Assembly (NCBI GenBank): GCA_949292445.1 | Contig: CASEZU010000055.1 | Span: 1 to 31,597, forward strand | Source: an uncultured Spirochaetales bacterium | GTDB taxonomy: Bacteria > Spirochaetota > Spirochaetia > Sphaerochaetales > Sphaerochaetaceae | DNA: 31,597 nucleotides | Reading direction: 5' to 3' | Part shown: in pieces, positions 24,143 to 31,597 of the stretch | Position numbering within the stretch: position 1 is the stretch's first letter | Layout of the letters: the number at the start of each line of letters is the position of its first letter | The notes under the pieces: model-generated | Databases searched by the model: none | What the model was told of the DNA's origin: nothing | Seen by the model: the letters and a program-made list of their open reading frames with translations, nothing else | Made by a program: the position numbers and the translations under genes

Positions 24143-26340
24143 ATCTTTTTGAAGCCGCCGTCGACAGGGCAGAGGAGCCGCTTGCAGCACGGATGAGGCC
24201 CAGGACCCTCGATGAGTACATAGGGCAGGATCATATTCTCGGAAAGGGCAGGCTGCTGCGGCGAGCCATACAGGCTGATCAGCTCTCATCGGTCATATTC
24301 TACGGTCCTCCGGGAACAGGAAAGACAACGCTCGCGAGAGTCATTGCCAATACAACCAAAAGCCATTTCTCCACGCTCAATGCCGTGCTTTCAGGTGTGA
24401 AAGAACTCCGGACGGAGATCGACGAGGCAAAATCCAGGCGTGAGCTTTACGGAATGCGCACCATTCTCTTCATAGATGAGGTGCATCGCTGGAACAAGAG
24501 CCAGCAGGATGCCCTGCTTCCCTGGGTTGAGAACGGAACGTTCATACTTATCGGGGCGACTACGGAGAATCCTTATTTCGAGGTCAATGCCGCCCTTGTC
24601 TCCCGGTCCCGGATCTTCCAGCTGAAGAAGCTCACGGATGAGAACCTCCATGACATCGCGATGCAGGCCATCTCTGACAGGGAGCGCGGTTATGGACGCT
24701 ACCATGTCACTTTCGAAGATGGAGCACTAGAGCATCTTGTATCGGTCGCGAACGGTGATGCCCGGTCGCTGCTCAATGCGCTAGAGCTTGCCGTCGAGAC
24801 CACGCCGGATACATTCCCCCCTCCTGATGGGACTGAAATCTACATCTCAAAGGAGACTGCGGAGGAATCGATACAGCGCAAGGCCGTGCTCTATGACAAG
24901 GAAGGCGATTATCATTTCGATGTAATATCGGCATTCATAAAATCATTGAGAGGGTCGGATCCTGATGCCGCGCTCTACTGGCTGGCAAAGATGGTCGCAG
25001 CAGGCGAGGATCCGAGGTTCATCTTCCGGAGGATGGAGATTCTTGCCGCTGAGGATGTGGGCATGGCCGATCCATATGCAGTTGCAGTGGTAGAGGCCGA
25101 TGCCTCAGCCTTTGACAGGATTGGACTTCCGGAAGGCCGCTTTCATCTGGCACATTCAGCCATCTATCTTTCCACAGCTCCGAAGAGCAACAGCGCGCTG
25201 GGCTTCTTCGATGCGCTCTCCGATGTGGAGAAGGAGAAGGCAGAGGAAGTCCCGAATCATCTCCGTGACCCGAGCCGTGACAGCAAGGGGTTCGGCCATG
25301 GCGAAGGCTATATGTATCCGCATTCCTACAGGGATCACTGGGTTGCCCAGCAGTATCTGCCGACAGGGCTGCAGGGCAAGATTTACTACAAGCCCGGTGA
25401 CATAGGCTACGAGGCGACGATCAAGGATGAGGTCATGCTCAGGCGCGAAGCGCAGCTGGAGGCTGTTACGGAAGATCTCTATAAGGAGAATCTTACTTTC
25501 TCTCCAGGTGACAAGGACCGCGGCAAATGGGTTGAGAGAGCGCTTTCCAGACGTTCAGAGAGCCTTCTGAGGCTGATGAGGCGTCTTTACAGCGGCCTCG
25601 ATATCCTCCGCTATTCGAATGTCCTGGTGCTCAACGCCTCTCACGGCCTGCTGCTGTGGCCGCTGATGAAGAAGAATCCCGAGGGACTTTCAGTCGCTGT
25701 CGTGAAAAACAGTGAGCAGAAGGAGATCATCGAGCATTTCTCATCGGAACTCGACAAACTGCTGCGCCCCGAGGTCCTGGTCTCGGAGAGTGCAGGTGCT
25801 TTCTCACTTCTGGAGGATGGGCTTATGTTCAGTGTCATCGCCGGGCGCAACGTGCTCTCACGCCTTGAGACGGACAAGGCTGTGCTTCCTCTGATCCTCT
25901 CCCGTCTCGAGAGCGGCGGCAAGCTCGCTCTTCTCGAGTCGATACCGGTGCTGTCATCACGGCTCTCCGGCTTTGCTTCGCCGGAGGTATCTTCTCTGCT
26001 TGTGAAGGCCGAGGAGGAGATCTATTCAGGGAAAAACCCGCTCACGGCCTGGGGCAAAGAGGAGCTTGAGGCGGCTGTCTCCGCTGTTTTCCCGGAAGCC
26101 ACGTTCGAGTATGAGAATGAGAGCGAGGAGCGTACGCTCACTGATCAGGCGCTGAGGCATTTCTATAAGATGAGCTACTCCGGATGCGGACTGTCGGAGG
26201 AGGAATTCCTTTCAGCATTCCCCTCGAGAAATGTCCGGTGGTCAAACACTGTCGCTGTCATACGCTCAGGCTATTCGCCTGCAGGGAAAAAGAGGGGCTC
26301 GGATGAGTGGGGAGAGGTCATGAGAAAGACAGGGATCTGA
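24139..26340 (+). CDS. rarA: RarA/MgsA replication-associated AAA+ ATPase fused to a methyltransferase-like C-terminal domain
   Basis: 733 residues from a TTG start overlapping the lipoprotein stop; GGGAGG lies about 9 nt upstream. Residues 1-430 are a normal Rar[17 protein letters not shown], Walker A GPPGTGKT (56-63), Walker [17 protein letters not shown] (from 109), sensor 1 [12 protein letters not shown] (139-150), then the clamp-loader-like C-terminal domain with [19 protein letters not shown] and [22 protein letters not shown]. The ~290 further residues look like a class I methyltransferase Rossmann fold ([31 protein letters not shown], a helix pair, [19 protein letters not shown]), but the Gly-rich SAM loop is poor. 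RarA acts at stalled forks. The role of the extra domain is unknown. Confidence 0.92.
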   Translation: MNLFEAAVDRAEEPLAARMRPRTLDEYIGQDHILGKGRLLRRAIQADQLSSVIFYGPPGTGKTTLARVIANTTKSHFSTLNAVLSGVKELRTEIDEAKSRRELYGMRTILFIDEVHRWNKSQQDALLPWVENGTFILIGATTENPYFEVNAALVSRSRIFQLKKLTDENLHDIAMQAISDRERGYGRYHVTFEDGALEHLVSVANGDARSLLNALELAVETTPDTFPPPDGTEIYISKETAEESIQRKAVLYDKEGDYHFDVISAFIKSLRGSDPDAALYWLAKMVAAGEDPRFIFRRMEILAAEDVGMADPYAVAVVEADASAFDRIGLPEGRFHLAHSAIYLSTAPKSNSALGFFDALSDVEKEKAEEVPNHLRDPSRDSKGFGHGEGYMYPHSYRDHWVAQQYLPTGLQGKIYYKPGDIGYEATIKDEVMLRREAQLEAVTEDLYKENLTFSPGDKDRGKWVERALSRRSESLLRLMRRLYSGLDILRYSNVLVLNASHGLLLWPLMKKNPEGLSVAVVKNSEQKEIIEHFSSELDKLLRPEVLVSESAGAFSLLEDGLMFSVIAGRNVLSRLETDKAVLPLILSRLESGGKLALLESIPVLSSRLSGFASPEVSSLLVKAEEEIYSGKNPLTAWGKEELEAAVSAVFPEATFEYENESEERTLTDQALRHFYKMSYSGCGLSEEEFLSAFPSRNVRWSNTVAVIRSGYSPAGKKRGSDEWGEVMRKTGI

Positions 26341-26341
26341 T

Positions 26342-26905
26342 TCAGCTCAGCGCTTTGTTCATCGCTGCGCTGGGATCTAGCCCCACTGAGCGGAAAGCCA
26401 TGTTGACGATCATGTTGGAGATACTGCTGACATCCCATCTGAAGCCGCTTCTGATCCACTCCCTGACGATGCCGACGACGCCGTTGACGCAGAATATGAA
26501 GCTCATCTCCTTTTCACCCTGATCATCCGCAGGTGAGAATTCCTCGTATTTGTCCATTACGGCTGAGATGATGCGCTCTCCGAATGATGTGTCAGCGGAA
26601 GAGGAGAGGAGGATCATGAAGGCATCCCCGTTTTCCCTGATGTACTGCATGAATGGGGTTATGGAATCTATGAACGGCCGCTGCGGATTATAGTCGGGCA
26701 GCTTGGAGAGGATATCGGCCTCTATCTCATCGATCAGATCGCGCGGACAGGTATAGTAGGCGTAGAATGTGCTCCTGTTCACAGAGGCTTTCTGGCATAT
26801 CGCCTTGATCGTTATATTCTCGAACGGCGTGGATTTGAGAAGCTCTATAAGAGCTTCCTTCAGATATCCTTTAGTTCTTGCCACCCGTGGATTATCGCCT
26901 TTCAC
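26342..26905 (-). CDS. TetR-family transcriptional regulator
   Basis: 187 residues from a GTG at 26905. The N-terminal HTH is typical: ARTKGYLKEALIELLKSTPFENITIKAICQKASVNRSTFYAYY. The C-terminal ligand/dimer domain is helical (FMQYIRENGDAFMILLSSS, FIFCVNGVVGIVREWIRSGF) and recalls the AcrR/TetR_C-type domains of Firmicutes-like regulators. It is convergent with rarA (1 bp between stops). The promoter has a perfect TTGACA and ends 7 nt before the GTG with no ribosome-binding site, so the mRNA is probably leaderless. The target and effector are unknown. No adjacent transporter suggests one. Confidence 0.92.
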   Translation of the reverse strand: MKGDNPRVARTKGYLKEALIELLKSTPFENITIKAICQKASVNRSTFYAYYTCPRDLIDEIEADILSKLPDYNPQRPFIDSITPFMQYIRENGDAFMILLSSSADTSFGERIISAVMDKYEEFSPADDQGEKEMSFIFCVNGVVGIVREWIRSGFRWDVSSISNMIVNMAFRSVGLDPSAAMNKALS

Positions 26906-26912
26906 AGGTCCG

Positions 26913-26942
26913 ATGCTAGCCCATGGCTTCCCGCGCTGTCAA
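26913..26942 (-). promoter_or_regulatory. Promoter of the TetR-family gene
   Basis: TTGACA (-35, perfect), 18-nt spacer, TAGCAT (-10, four of six) on the minus strand. The -10 ends 7 nt before the GTG start. Confidence 0.6.
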
Positions 26943-26984
26943 TGAAACGCCTTTCCGGCAATATGTGTTTTACATGGAGCTTTG

Positions 26985-28712
26985 TCAGCATTCTCTGGTG
27001 CCGATGGGATTCCTGAAACCGCATTTCCTCATAATGGCCAGGAATTTCTCCTCGTTCTCATAAGGCAGGTACAGCCTGTCGCTGCCGATCCATGTGACAA
27101 GAGGGGAGAGAGATTCTCTGATGCCAGCTTCATTGAAGGCCTCTGCATCCTTAATCCTGAGGATCATTCCCTGCGACTCACGTTCTGTTATGGTCGGAGC
27201 TTCCAGCGCGCGGCGGAAAAGCTCTTCCCACACCCCGCCCTCCGGATGGCCGATGAGCGTACGGAAGGTTTCTATTCTCGCTTCAATATCACTGCGGGAG
27301 AATGCGCCTCTGGTGAATGACTGGAGAGAGAAGGCGTACATGCAGTCGCCCACACTGTCTGAGAATGACTGCAGATAGCTCTTTATCCTGGCACTGCCGC
27401 CTCTGTAGCCGATGAGGGGCATGTCTGCCATTATCTCAGGGCTCTCGCCGGTCTTCGCCGGCAATGGCTTCCGGGTGCTTTTCCCGAGGACCCAGCTCCC
27501 GAACGGTGTGACAGATACCGCGGAGATTGTGTCTCCGGGGGCGTAGGGCAGGGGCTTCCCTGTACTCCTGCGGCACGTCGCGAGCGGTTTCCTTTCCGCG
27601 GCTTCGAGGATGCCGAGGAGTGCAAGCAGGATGATCATCCCCATGAAGAGTGGACGGCGGAAAAGTTCTTCCGTCCTGGTATCGGTATCATTCCCGAGGC
27701 CATCGAGGAACTCCACCGCCTTCGGCTCCATCAATGTCCAGATATCTGCTGTGTGAAGCCTCAGCGGTGCGCCGGCTGCCCTGTAGCTCTCGTAAAGCTC
27801 TGCGGCATCATACCATTTTCCCTCTTCCAGCGAGGATAGAAGTGACAGCAGCGAACATTTGAAATACGGATCGAGATTCCTGCTTTCTGTGCTGTACAGC
27901 CCTGCTGCTTTCCGGCTCTTCAGCTGCGGCAGCATGAGATCAAGCTCAGGTGTTTTCCACGGTGAGGCATCCTCCGCCCACTTCCAGACCATCTTTCTGA
28001 TATCCTGATGCTCTTCGCCGGGGCTGCCGTAAAGAGCGATGAAAGCGGAGAGTAGGCGTTCTTTCTGGAAACCCCAGTAATCATCGGCTGCGATATGCCC
28101 CAGTCCGGTGATACCCTCATAATCCTCCGCCTTGCTCCGGATTATGGTGCGGTAGTCCCTGAATCCGCCTGCTGCAGAGATCCTCTCCGCTGTCAGATCG
28201 GCCATCTCTTCCGGAGATGAAACGGAGAGCGTGGCTTCCCTGTCTGCCGCAGGCGACGGAATTGCCGCATTCCCAAGCACTTCTGAGAGGAGGATGTCCA
28301 TGAAGAGGGAGATGCTGCAGCGCTCATCTCCTCCGCTCTGCCAGTCAGGAAGCGAATGCTCAGAAACTACAGATTCAAAAACGAGCTGTTCCCGGCTTTT
28401 GAGCGTCACGTAGTCCGTGGGATTCTCTATTCCGAGCCTTGCAGCCGCTTCTCTGTTCGTATATCTCTCCCTTGAGTGCAGCATGCGCAGCAGTGCGGGG
28501 ACGAACGGGGCCCTCCTGCGGATGGAAGCCCTCATATCCTCCCTGTGGCCATCCCTGATGAGATTCCTGAGGGACGTGAGGGTGTTTTCATTTTCACTGT
28601 CGCTTCCGAGTATCCAGAGAATCGGCTTAAGCCTTTCCCTGCTGCCGGCATTTCCGCATATTCCCAGCACGATTCTCTCCGCACTGTCCCTGATCTGCAC
28701 CTCAGAAAGCAT
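26985..28712 (-). CDS. Uncharacterised protein co-transcribed with the SNF2 helicase
   Basis: 575 residues. The start is ATG 28712 with GAGGTG 5 nt upstream overlapping the SNF2 stop region. N-terminal residues about 1-330 are helical and charged (RLKPILWILGSDSENENTL, RASIRRRAPFVPALLRML, NREAAARLGIENPTDYV). One hydrophobic segment (LFMGMIILLALLGIL) sits near residue 360, followed by two short similar stretches (STGKPLPYAPG and STRKPLPAKTG). The C-terminus (DRLYLPYENEEKFLAIMRKCGF) is compact. I do not recognise the family. The 9-bp gap to the SNF2 gene implies a shared function, perhaps membrane recruitment or a scaffold for the helicase, which is inference. Confidence 0.8.
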   Translation of the reverse strand: MLSEVQIRDSAERIVLGICGNAGSRERLKPILWILGSDSENENTLTSLRNLIRDGHREDMRASIRRRAPFVPALLRMLHSRERYTNREAAARLGIENPTDYVTLKSREQLVFESVVSEHSLPDWQSGGDERCSISLFMDILLSEVLGNAAIPSPAADREATLSVSSPEEMADLTAERISAAGGFRDYRTIIRSKAEDYEGITGLGHIAADDYWGFQKERLLSAFIALYGSPGEEHQDIRKMVWKWAEDASPWKTPELDLMLPQLKSRKAAGLYSTESRNLDPYFKCSLLSLLSSLEEGKWYDAAELYESYRAAGAPLRLHTADIWTLMEPKAVEFLDGLGNDTDTRTEELFRRPLFMGMIILLALLGILEAAERKPLATCRRSTGKPLPYAPGDTISAVSVTPFGSWVLGKSTRKPLPAKTGESPEIMADMPLIGYRGGSARIKSYLQSFSDSVGDCMYAFSLQSFTRGAFSRSDIEARIETFRTLIGHPEGGVWEELFRRALEAPTITERESQGMILRIKDAEAFNEAGIRESLSPLVTWIGSDRLYLPYENEEKFLAIMRKCGFRNPIGTREC

Positions 28713-28721
28713 GTGTACACC

Positions 28722-31340
28722 TCATGAGAAAAGCTCCTCTATATCCTCATCGGTCAGGGAGGAAAGCAGCGAACTCTCCGTTGAGAGCAGCGATGCTGAG
28801 AGTTCCTTCTTGATCTTCTGCAGTTTCAATATCTTCTCCTCGATCGTGCCCTTTGCTATCAAGCGGAAGCAGAATACCGGATTTTTTTGTCCCATCCGGT
28901 GCATCCTGCTCATTGCCTGATCCTCTGCTGCAGCATTCCACCACGGATCTGTTATGAACGCGTAGTCTGCAGCTGTAAGATTCAGACCGACTCCGCCGGT
29001 TTTGAGCGTCATGATGAATACCTTTGTCGCCGGATCATTCTGGAAACGTTCCACAATCCCTGCTCTGTCCTTTGCGGATCCTGTCATGGAGACGTATCCG
29101 ATCCCCATTTCAGAGAGATCTGCTGAGAGCCTTTCCACAGTGTCGAGGAAGTTCGTGAAAATGAGTATTTTATGGCCGGAAGAGACAAGTTCCGCTGCCG
29201 CAGAGCGCAGATAACTGCGTTTTGAGGAGACTGTTCCTGTGTCCATCATTGCCTCTGGCATGGAGGCAATGCGTCTGAGCTCCATCAGGGCCTTGAGCAC
29301 GATCATCCCGGCACCGCCCCTGCCTTTCTCCGCCGTAGCCTCGAGCACGGCTTTTCTGAGTTCCAGTCTTCTTCTCTCATAGTAGGTCATGTGTTCCTCT
29401 GCCATGTCGATGAAAGCTGTCTCATCCGTCCTGTCCGGAAGTTCGGAGAGGACATCCTTTTTCAGCCTGCGGAGCATGAATGGCGCTATTCTCTTCCTCA
29501 GCTCATTCTCTGCGTTCCTGTCGCCTGAGGCAATGGGCCTGGAATATGTGCGTTCAAAGGAGGCGAGAGTGGCGAATGAACCCGGATTCAGGAAATTGAA
29601 AAGGGAGTAGAGCTCATCCGTTCCGTTCTCAATCGGCGTGCCTGAAATTGCGATCCTGTGATCCGCTTTCAGGGAACCAACTGCCTGTGCAGTCTGCGTA
29701 TATATATTCTTCACAGCCTGTGATTCATCGAGGATTATGCAGTCGAAGCTGATTGATGAGAGCATGGGCGCATCATTCCTGACGGTCGCATAGCTTGTGA
29801 TGACTATGCCACCTTTCAGCTTTCTCAGATTTTCCGGATCGCGGGACTGCCCGTAGTAGACAAAACTCTCCAGAGCGATGCCGAAGCGAGCTATCTCCGA
29901 TACCCAGTTGGAAATGAGGCTGCGGGGAACGATGATGAGAGAGGGCTTTCCAGGTTTCAGTACGGATATCCCGTTCAGCAGCGCGATGATCTGCACGGTT
30001 TTCCCCAGCCCCATCTCGTCAGCAAGGCAGCCTCCCATGCTGCTGTCATGAAGATAGCGCAGCCATCTGCAGCCTTCCTTCTGGTAGCTTCTCAGTTCCG
30101 ATGCCCTGATCATCGGTTCGTAGGGGAGATTCCTGGCTTCCCTGAGCCCTTTGAAGAAGCGGCGCATATTATCGGCAGCCGGGCCCTCTGCGGTGATGTC
30201 ACTGCTTTCGTCGATGAGGGGAAGATCGAATGTGGATACTCTTATCATGCCGCGTGTGAAGCTCAGGAAACGCTTCAGCTCTCTGATCAGCTCCGGATCA
30301 ATATATGCGTCTTTGCCTCCAATGCGCAAAAAGCCGCTCTCCTCATCGTAGTCCTTCAGCATATCCTGCAGCGGTATTTCCTCTCCGCCGATCCCTGCTG
30401 TCCCATCTCCTTCGAGATAACCCTCTCCGGAACTGAAGAGACGGAGCTTTATTTCCGGACGTCCGCAGATGATGCCATATTCGCTGAGAAGCCCCGTACC
30501 ATCCAGCCTGAATGATAGAAGTGTCTTGAGATTCCTGCCGATGAGCGCGGCAGCGGCATCGCGGCTCAGCACGAATCGGCAGCCATCGCGGTATACATTT
30601 CCCTGGGCTTTCTTCCCCAGTATTTCCATAAGCGCGGCAGCGGCATCTTCCGCAGGATAGATGATTTCCTCAATCTCCAGTGACTTTGTGTCCTCATTGA
30701 GCCTTGCGAGCACTGTCAGTCTGTTCTGTGATATATACTCCGCATCTGCCCATGACGCGCTTATGCCTGCAGTGAGATGAAGATAGCCGTATCTGTCGAT
30801 TTTCCTCAGCAGGAGCGTGCTGCGGCCCTTTACCGGAGGCTTTCTTCTTGCGGCATAGCCATCCATCATGACATCCGTCTCGCCGTTCCTGCTCAGTATC
30901 CGGGATAAAAGAAGGGGGACATCATCCTTTTTCACGGTTGCAGGAATCATTCCCCTCAGAGCGCTGATGGATGAACCTGATGCGTAGAAGAAAAGCGTGC
31001 TGCCAATGCGGGCAATGCCGGGTCTTACATCTTCCGGTATTCCGTCAATCCCTTCCAGCTGTATTGTGAAGACGTATTCTCCATTATGCTCTGAGATCCT
31101 GATCAGTAGGGGACGGGGGACATCATCTGTTTTGAGCGGGATACTCTCCTCATCGCAGAGCAGCCCGGATGAGGATGCGGCCCTGATGAAAGATTCCGAA
31201 GCCTCTCCTCCCTCCCTTTCCCATAAGAGCGATAGAAGCCGTTCTTTTCCAGAGAGTCTCTCCGCAGCGGCCCCGCAGAGCCTTATCCTTCCGCCGGAGC
31301 CGAGGATTGCCGATATTCCTGTAGATTCCTCATCCGCCAT
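28722..31340 (-). CDS. SNF2-family (Swi2/Snf2-type) DNA translocase/helicase
   Basis: About 872 residues from the ATG at 31340. All SNF2 motifs are present: motif I CLADEMGLGKTVQI (about 440-453), motif II DCIILDESQ (DESQ rather than DEAQ/DEAH, about 535), motif III AISGTPIENG, motif V MTLKTGGVGLNLTAAD, motif VI DQAMSRMHRMGQ (about 810). The first ~400 residues are a lineage-type N-terminal extension without a recognised domain. It uses ATP to translocate on double-stranded DNA and remodel bound proteins. Start choice: ATG 31340 lies 8 nt after a -10 and lacks a Shine-Dalgarno. ATG 31358 (18 bp upstream) and TTG 31370 are alternatives. It heads an operon with the unknown 575-residue gene. Confidence 0.93.
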   Translation of the reverse strand: MADEESTGISAILGSGGRIRLCGAAAERLSGKERLLSLLWEREGGEASESFIRAASSSGLLCDEESIPLKTDDVPRPLLIRISEHNGEYVFTIQLEGIDGIPEDVRPGIARIGSTLFFYASGSSISALRGMIPATVKKDDVPLLLSRILSRNGETDVMMDGYAARRKPPVKGRSTLLLRKIDRYGYLHLTAGISASWADAEYISQNRLTVLARLNEDTKSLEIEEIIYPAEDAAAALMEILGKKAQGNVYRDGCRFVLSRDAAAALIGRNLKTLLSFRLDGTGLLSEYGIICGRPEIKLRLFSSGEGYLEGDGTAGIGGEEIPLQDMLKDYDEESGFLRIGGKDAYIDPELIRELKRFLSFTRGMIRVSTFDLPLIDESSDITAEGPAADNMRRFFKGLREARNLPYEPMIRASELRSYQKEGCRWLRYLHDSSMGGCLADEMGLGKTVQIIALLNGISVLKPGKPSLIIVPRSLISNWVSEIARFGIALESFVYYGQSRDPENLRKLKGGIVITSYATVRNDAPMLSSISFDCIILDESQAVKNIYTQTAQAVGSLKADHRIAISGTPIENGTDELYSLFNFLNPGSFATLASFERTYSRPIASGDRNAENELRKRIAPFMLRRLKKDVLSELPDRTDETAFIDMAEEHMTYYERRRLELRKAVLEATAEKGRGGAGMIVLKALMELRRIASMPEAMMDTGTVSSKRSYLRSAAAELVSSGHKILIFTNFLDTVERLSADLSEMGIGYVSMTGSAKDRAGIVERFQNDPATKVFIMTLKTGGVGLNLTAADYAFITDPWWNAAAEDQAMSRMHRMGQKNPVFCFRLIAKGTIEEKILKLQKIKKELSASLLSTESSLLSSLTDEDIEELFS

Positions 31341-31348
31341 ATCTGATG

Positions 31349-31377
31349 ATTTTAGCATATGCTCTTCCAAATGTCTG
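31349..31377 (-). promoter_or_regulatory. Promoter of the SNF2 operon
   Basis: CAGACA (-35, four of six), 17-nt spacer, TGC-TAAAAT (extended -10) on the minus strand, 8 nt before ATG 31340. The TGCTAAAAT string is identical to that of the surface-protein gene at 4116-4124. If this promoter is used, the longer starts at 31358 and 31370 would not be on the transcript. Confidence 0.5.
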
Positions 31378-31383
31378 TTTTGG

Positions 31384-31392
31384 TGGTAAAAT
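31384..31392 (+). promoter_or_regulatory. Extended -10 promoter of the guanine deaminase gene
   Basis: TGG-TAAAAT fits an extended -10 and would start transcription near 31399-31400, exactly at the first base of the riboswitch P1 stem. The -35 is poor. Confidence 0.55.
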
Positions 31393-31399
31393 ACAGAAA

Positions 31400-31475
31400 G
31401 GGATGTATAAGCCTCTGATAAGGAGAGGCGTATCTACCGGCTGCCGTAAAAGCCCAGCTACATCCCGGGAGGGAT
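31400..31475 (+). promoter_or_regulatory. Purine riboswitch (guanine-type C74) with a translational expression platform
   Basis: P1 GGGATGT/ACATCCC (31400-31406, 31460-31466); P2 GCCTCT/AGAGGC (31411-31416, 31424-31429); loop L2 GATAAGG; J2/3 GTATCTAC; L3 CCGTAAA (31444-31450). GG of L2 and CC of L3 make the conserved kissing pairs. By alignment to the xpt aptamer the specificity base is C (31458), and the U51 equivalent (31435) is kept, so guanine or a similar 6-oxopurine is expected. P3 is imperfect. Outside the aptamer ATCCC (31462-31466) can pair with GGGAT (31471-31475) over the ribosome-binding site, so ligand binding should free the site. The aptamer is clear; the platform is inferred. 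Confidence 0.88.
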
Positions 31476-31477
31476 AT

Positions 31478-31597
31478 ATGGCAGCATACTCTATTCATGG
31501 GGACATCATCTGGACAGAGGAGCCAGGATCATTCAGGTACGTTGAGAACGGATATCTCTCAGTGGAGGACGGAAAGGTCCTTTGCGTCTCATCAGTG
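31478..31597 (+). CDS. guaD: Guanine deaminase, N-terminal 40 residues (partial)
   Basis: ATG at 31478 with GGGAGGG 4 nt upstream. Translation begins MAAYSIHGDIIWTEEPGSF and continues RYVENGYLSVEDGKVLCVSS, then the window ends. This is the small beta-sandwich start of amidohydrolase-superfamily enzymes, and the G-DIIWTEEP...NGYLSVEDGKV pattern fits guanine deaminase. The metal-binding HxH site lies beyond the window. The enzyme converts guanine to xanthine and ammonia for purine breakdown or nitrogen supply. The riboswitch context supports the purine assignment; another amidohydrolase is possible. Confidence 0.78.
   Translation, partial: MAAYSIHGDIIWTEEPGSFRYVENGYLSVEDGKVLCVSSV

Noticed and set aside
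31341..31370. TTG 31370 or ATG 31358 as the SNF2 start
   Set aside because: Both lie upstream of the predicted transcription start. GGAAG before 31358 is a weak ribosome-binding site, so this stays possible but less likely.
26985..31370. SNF2 operon as a DISARM-, BREX- or Druantia-type defence system
   Set aside because: No methylase, nuclease, phospholipase D or other marker gene is adjacent; the remaining neighbours are housekeeping genes.
1..31597. CRISPR arrays, tRNA or rRNA genes, insertion sequences, phage genes
   Set aside because: No spaced direct repeats, cloverleaf candidates, transposase or integrase motifs, or phage structural genes were seen by eye.

Overview
This window looks like chromosomal DNA of an anaerobic spirochaete, probably a relative of the Sphaerochaeta/Treponema group. 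That is inferred from gene content and style, not from a search. The grounds are a FecR-domain protein with a predicted outer-membrane barrel and a C-terminal Phe, a two-iron superoxide reductase, a DUF3798-type ABC importer, a RarA ATPase with a long extra C-terminal domain, and a lipoprotein with a loose lipobox. Coding density is high, many genes overlap by 1-4 bp, and GC content is moderate. I saw no insertion sequence, phage gene, CRISPR array, tRNA or rRNA.

Layout. 1-6197 (minus): an HD-domain phosphohydrolase and a TtcA-type tRNA thiolase overlap, followed by a large predicted surface protein whose stop overlaps the start of mutL (cut by the window edge). 6225-9984: a small exported protein (plus) faces pepF, rdgB and a sigma-like regulator (minus). 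10080-14346 (minus): the tig-clpP-clpX-nrnA operon, from a promoter near 14330 to a palindromic terminator at 10080. 14347-14610 has no convincing gene but holds a long inverted repeat. 14611-20293 (minus): an ABC import operon (binding protein, attenuator hairpin, double ATPase, two permeases, small membrane protein). 20416-24142 (plus): a sigma-70 factor with a GNAT gene, then a PfkB sugar kinase, superoxide reductase, and a lipoprotein that overlaps RarA (to 26340). 26342-31377 (minus): a TetR regulator, then a SNF2 helicase operon with an unknown membrane protein. 31384-31597 (plus): a purine-class riboswitch and the start of a guanine deaminase gene.

Most notable points. (1) The guanine deaminase gene is preceded by a purine riboswitch whose P1 3' strand can alternatively pair with the Shine-Dalgarno region, which predicts a translational ON switch, and whose P3/J3-1 is unusual. 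(2) Six genes have a sigma-70-like promoter whose -10 ends 6-8 nt before the start codon with no Shine-Dalgarno, predicting leaderless mRNAs. (3) RarA is fused to a ~290-residue methyltransferase-like domain. (4) The ABC ATPase has one intact and one doubly degenerate ATP site. (5) Two divergent promoter pairs interlock. All functional claims rest on motif reading by eye; no database search was possible.
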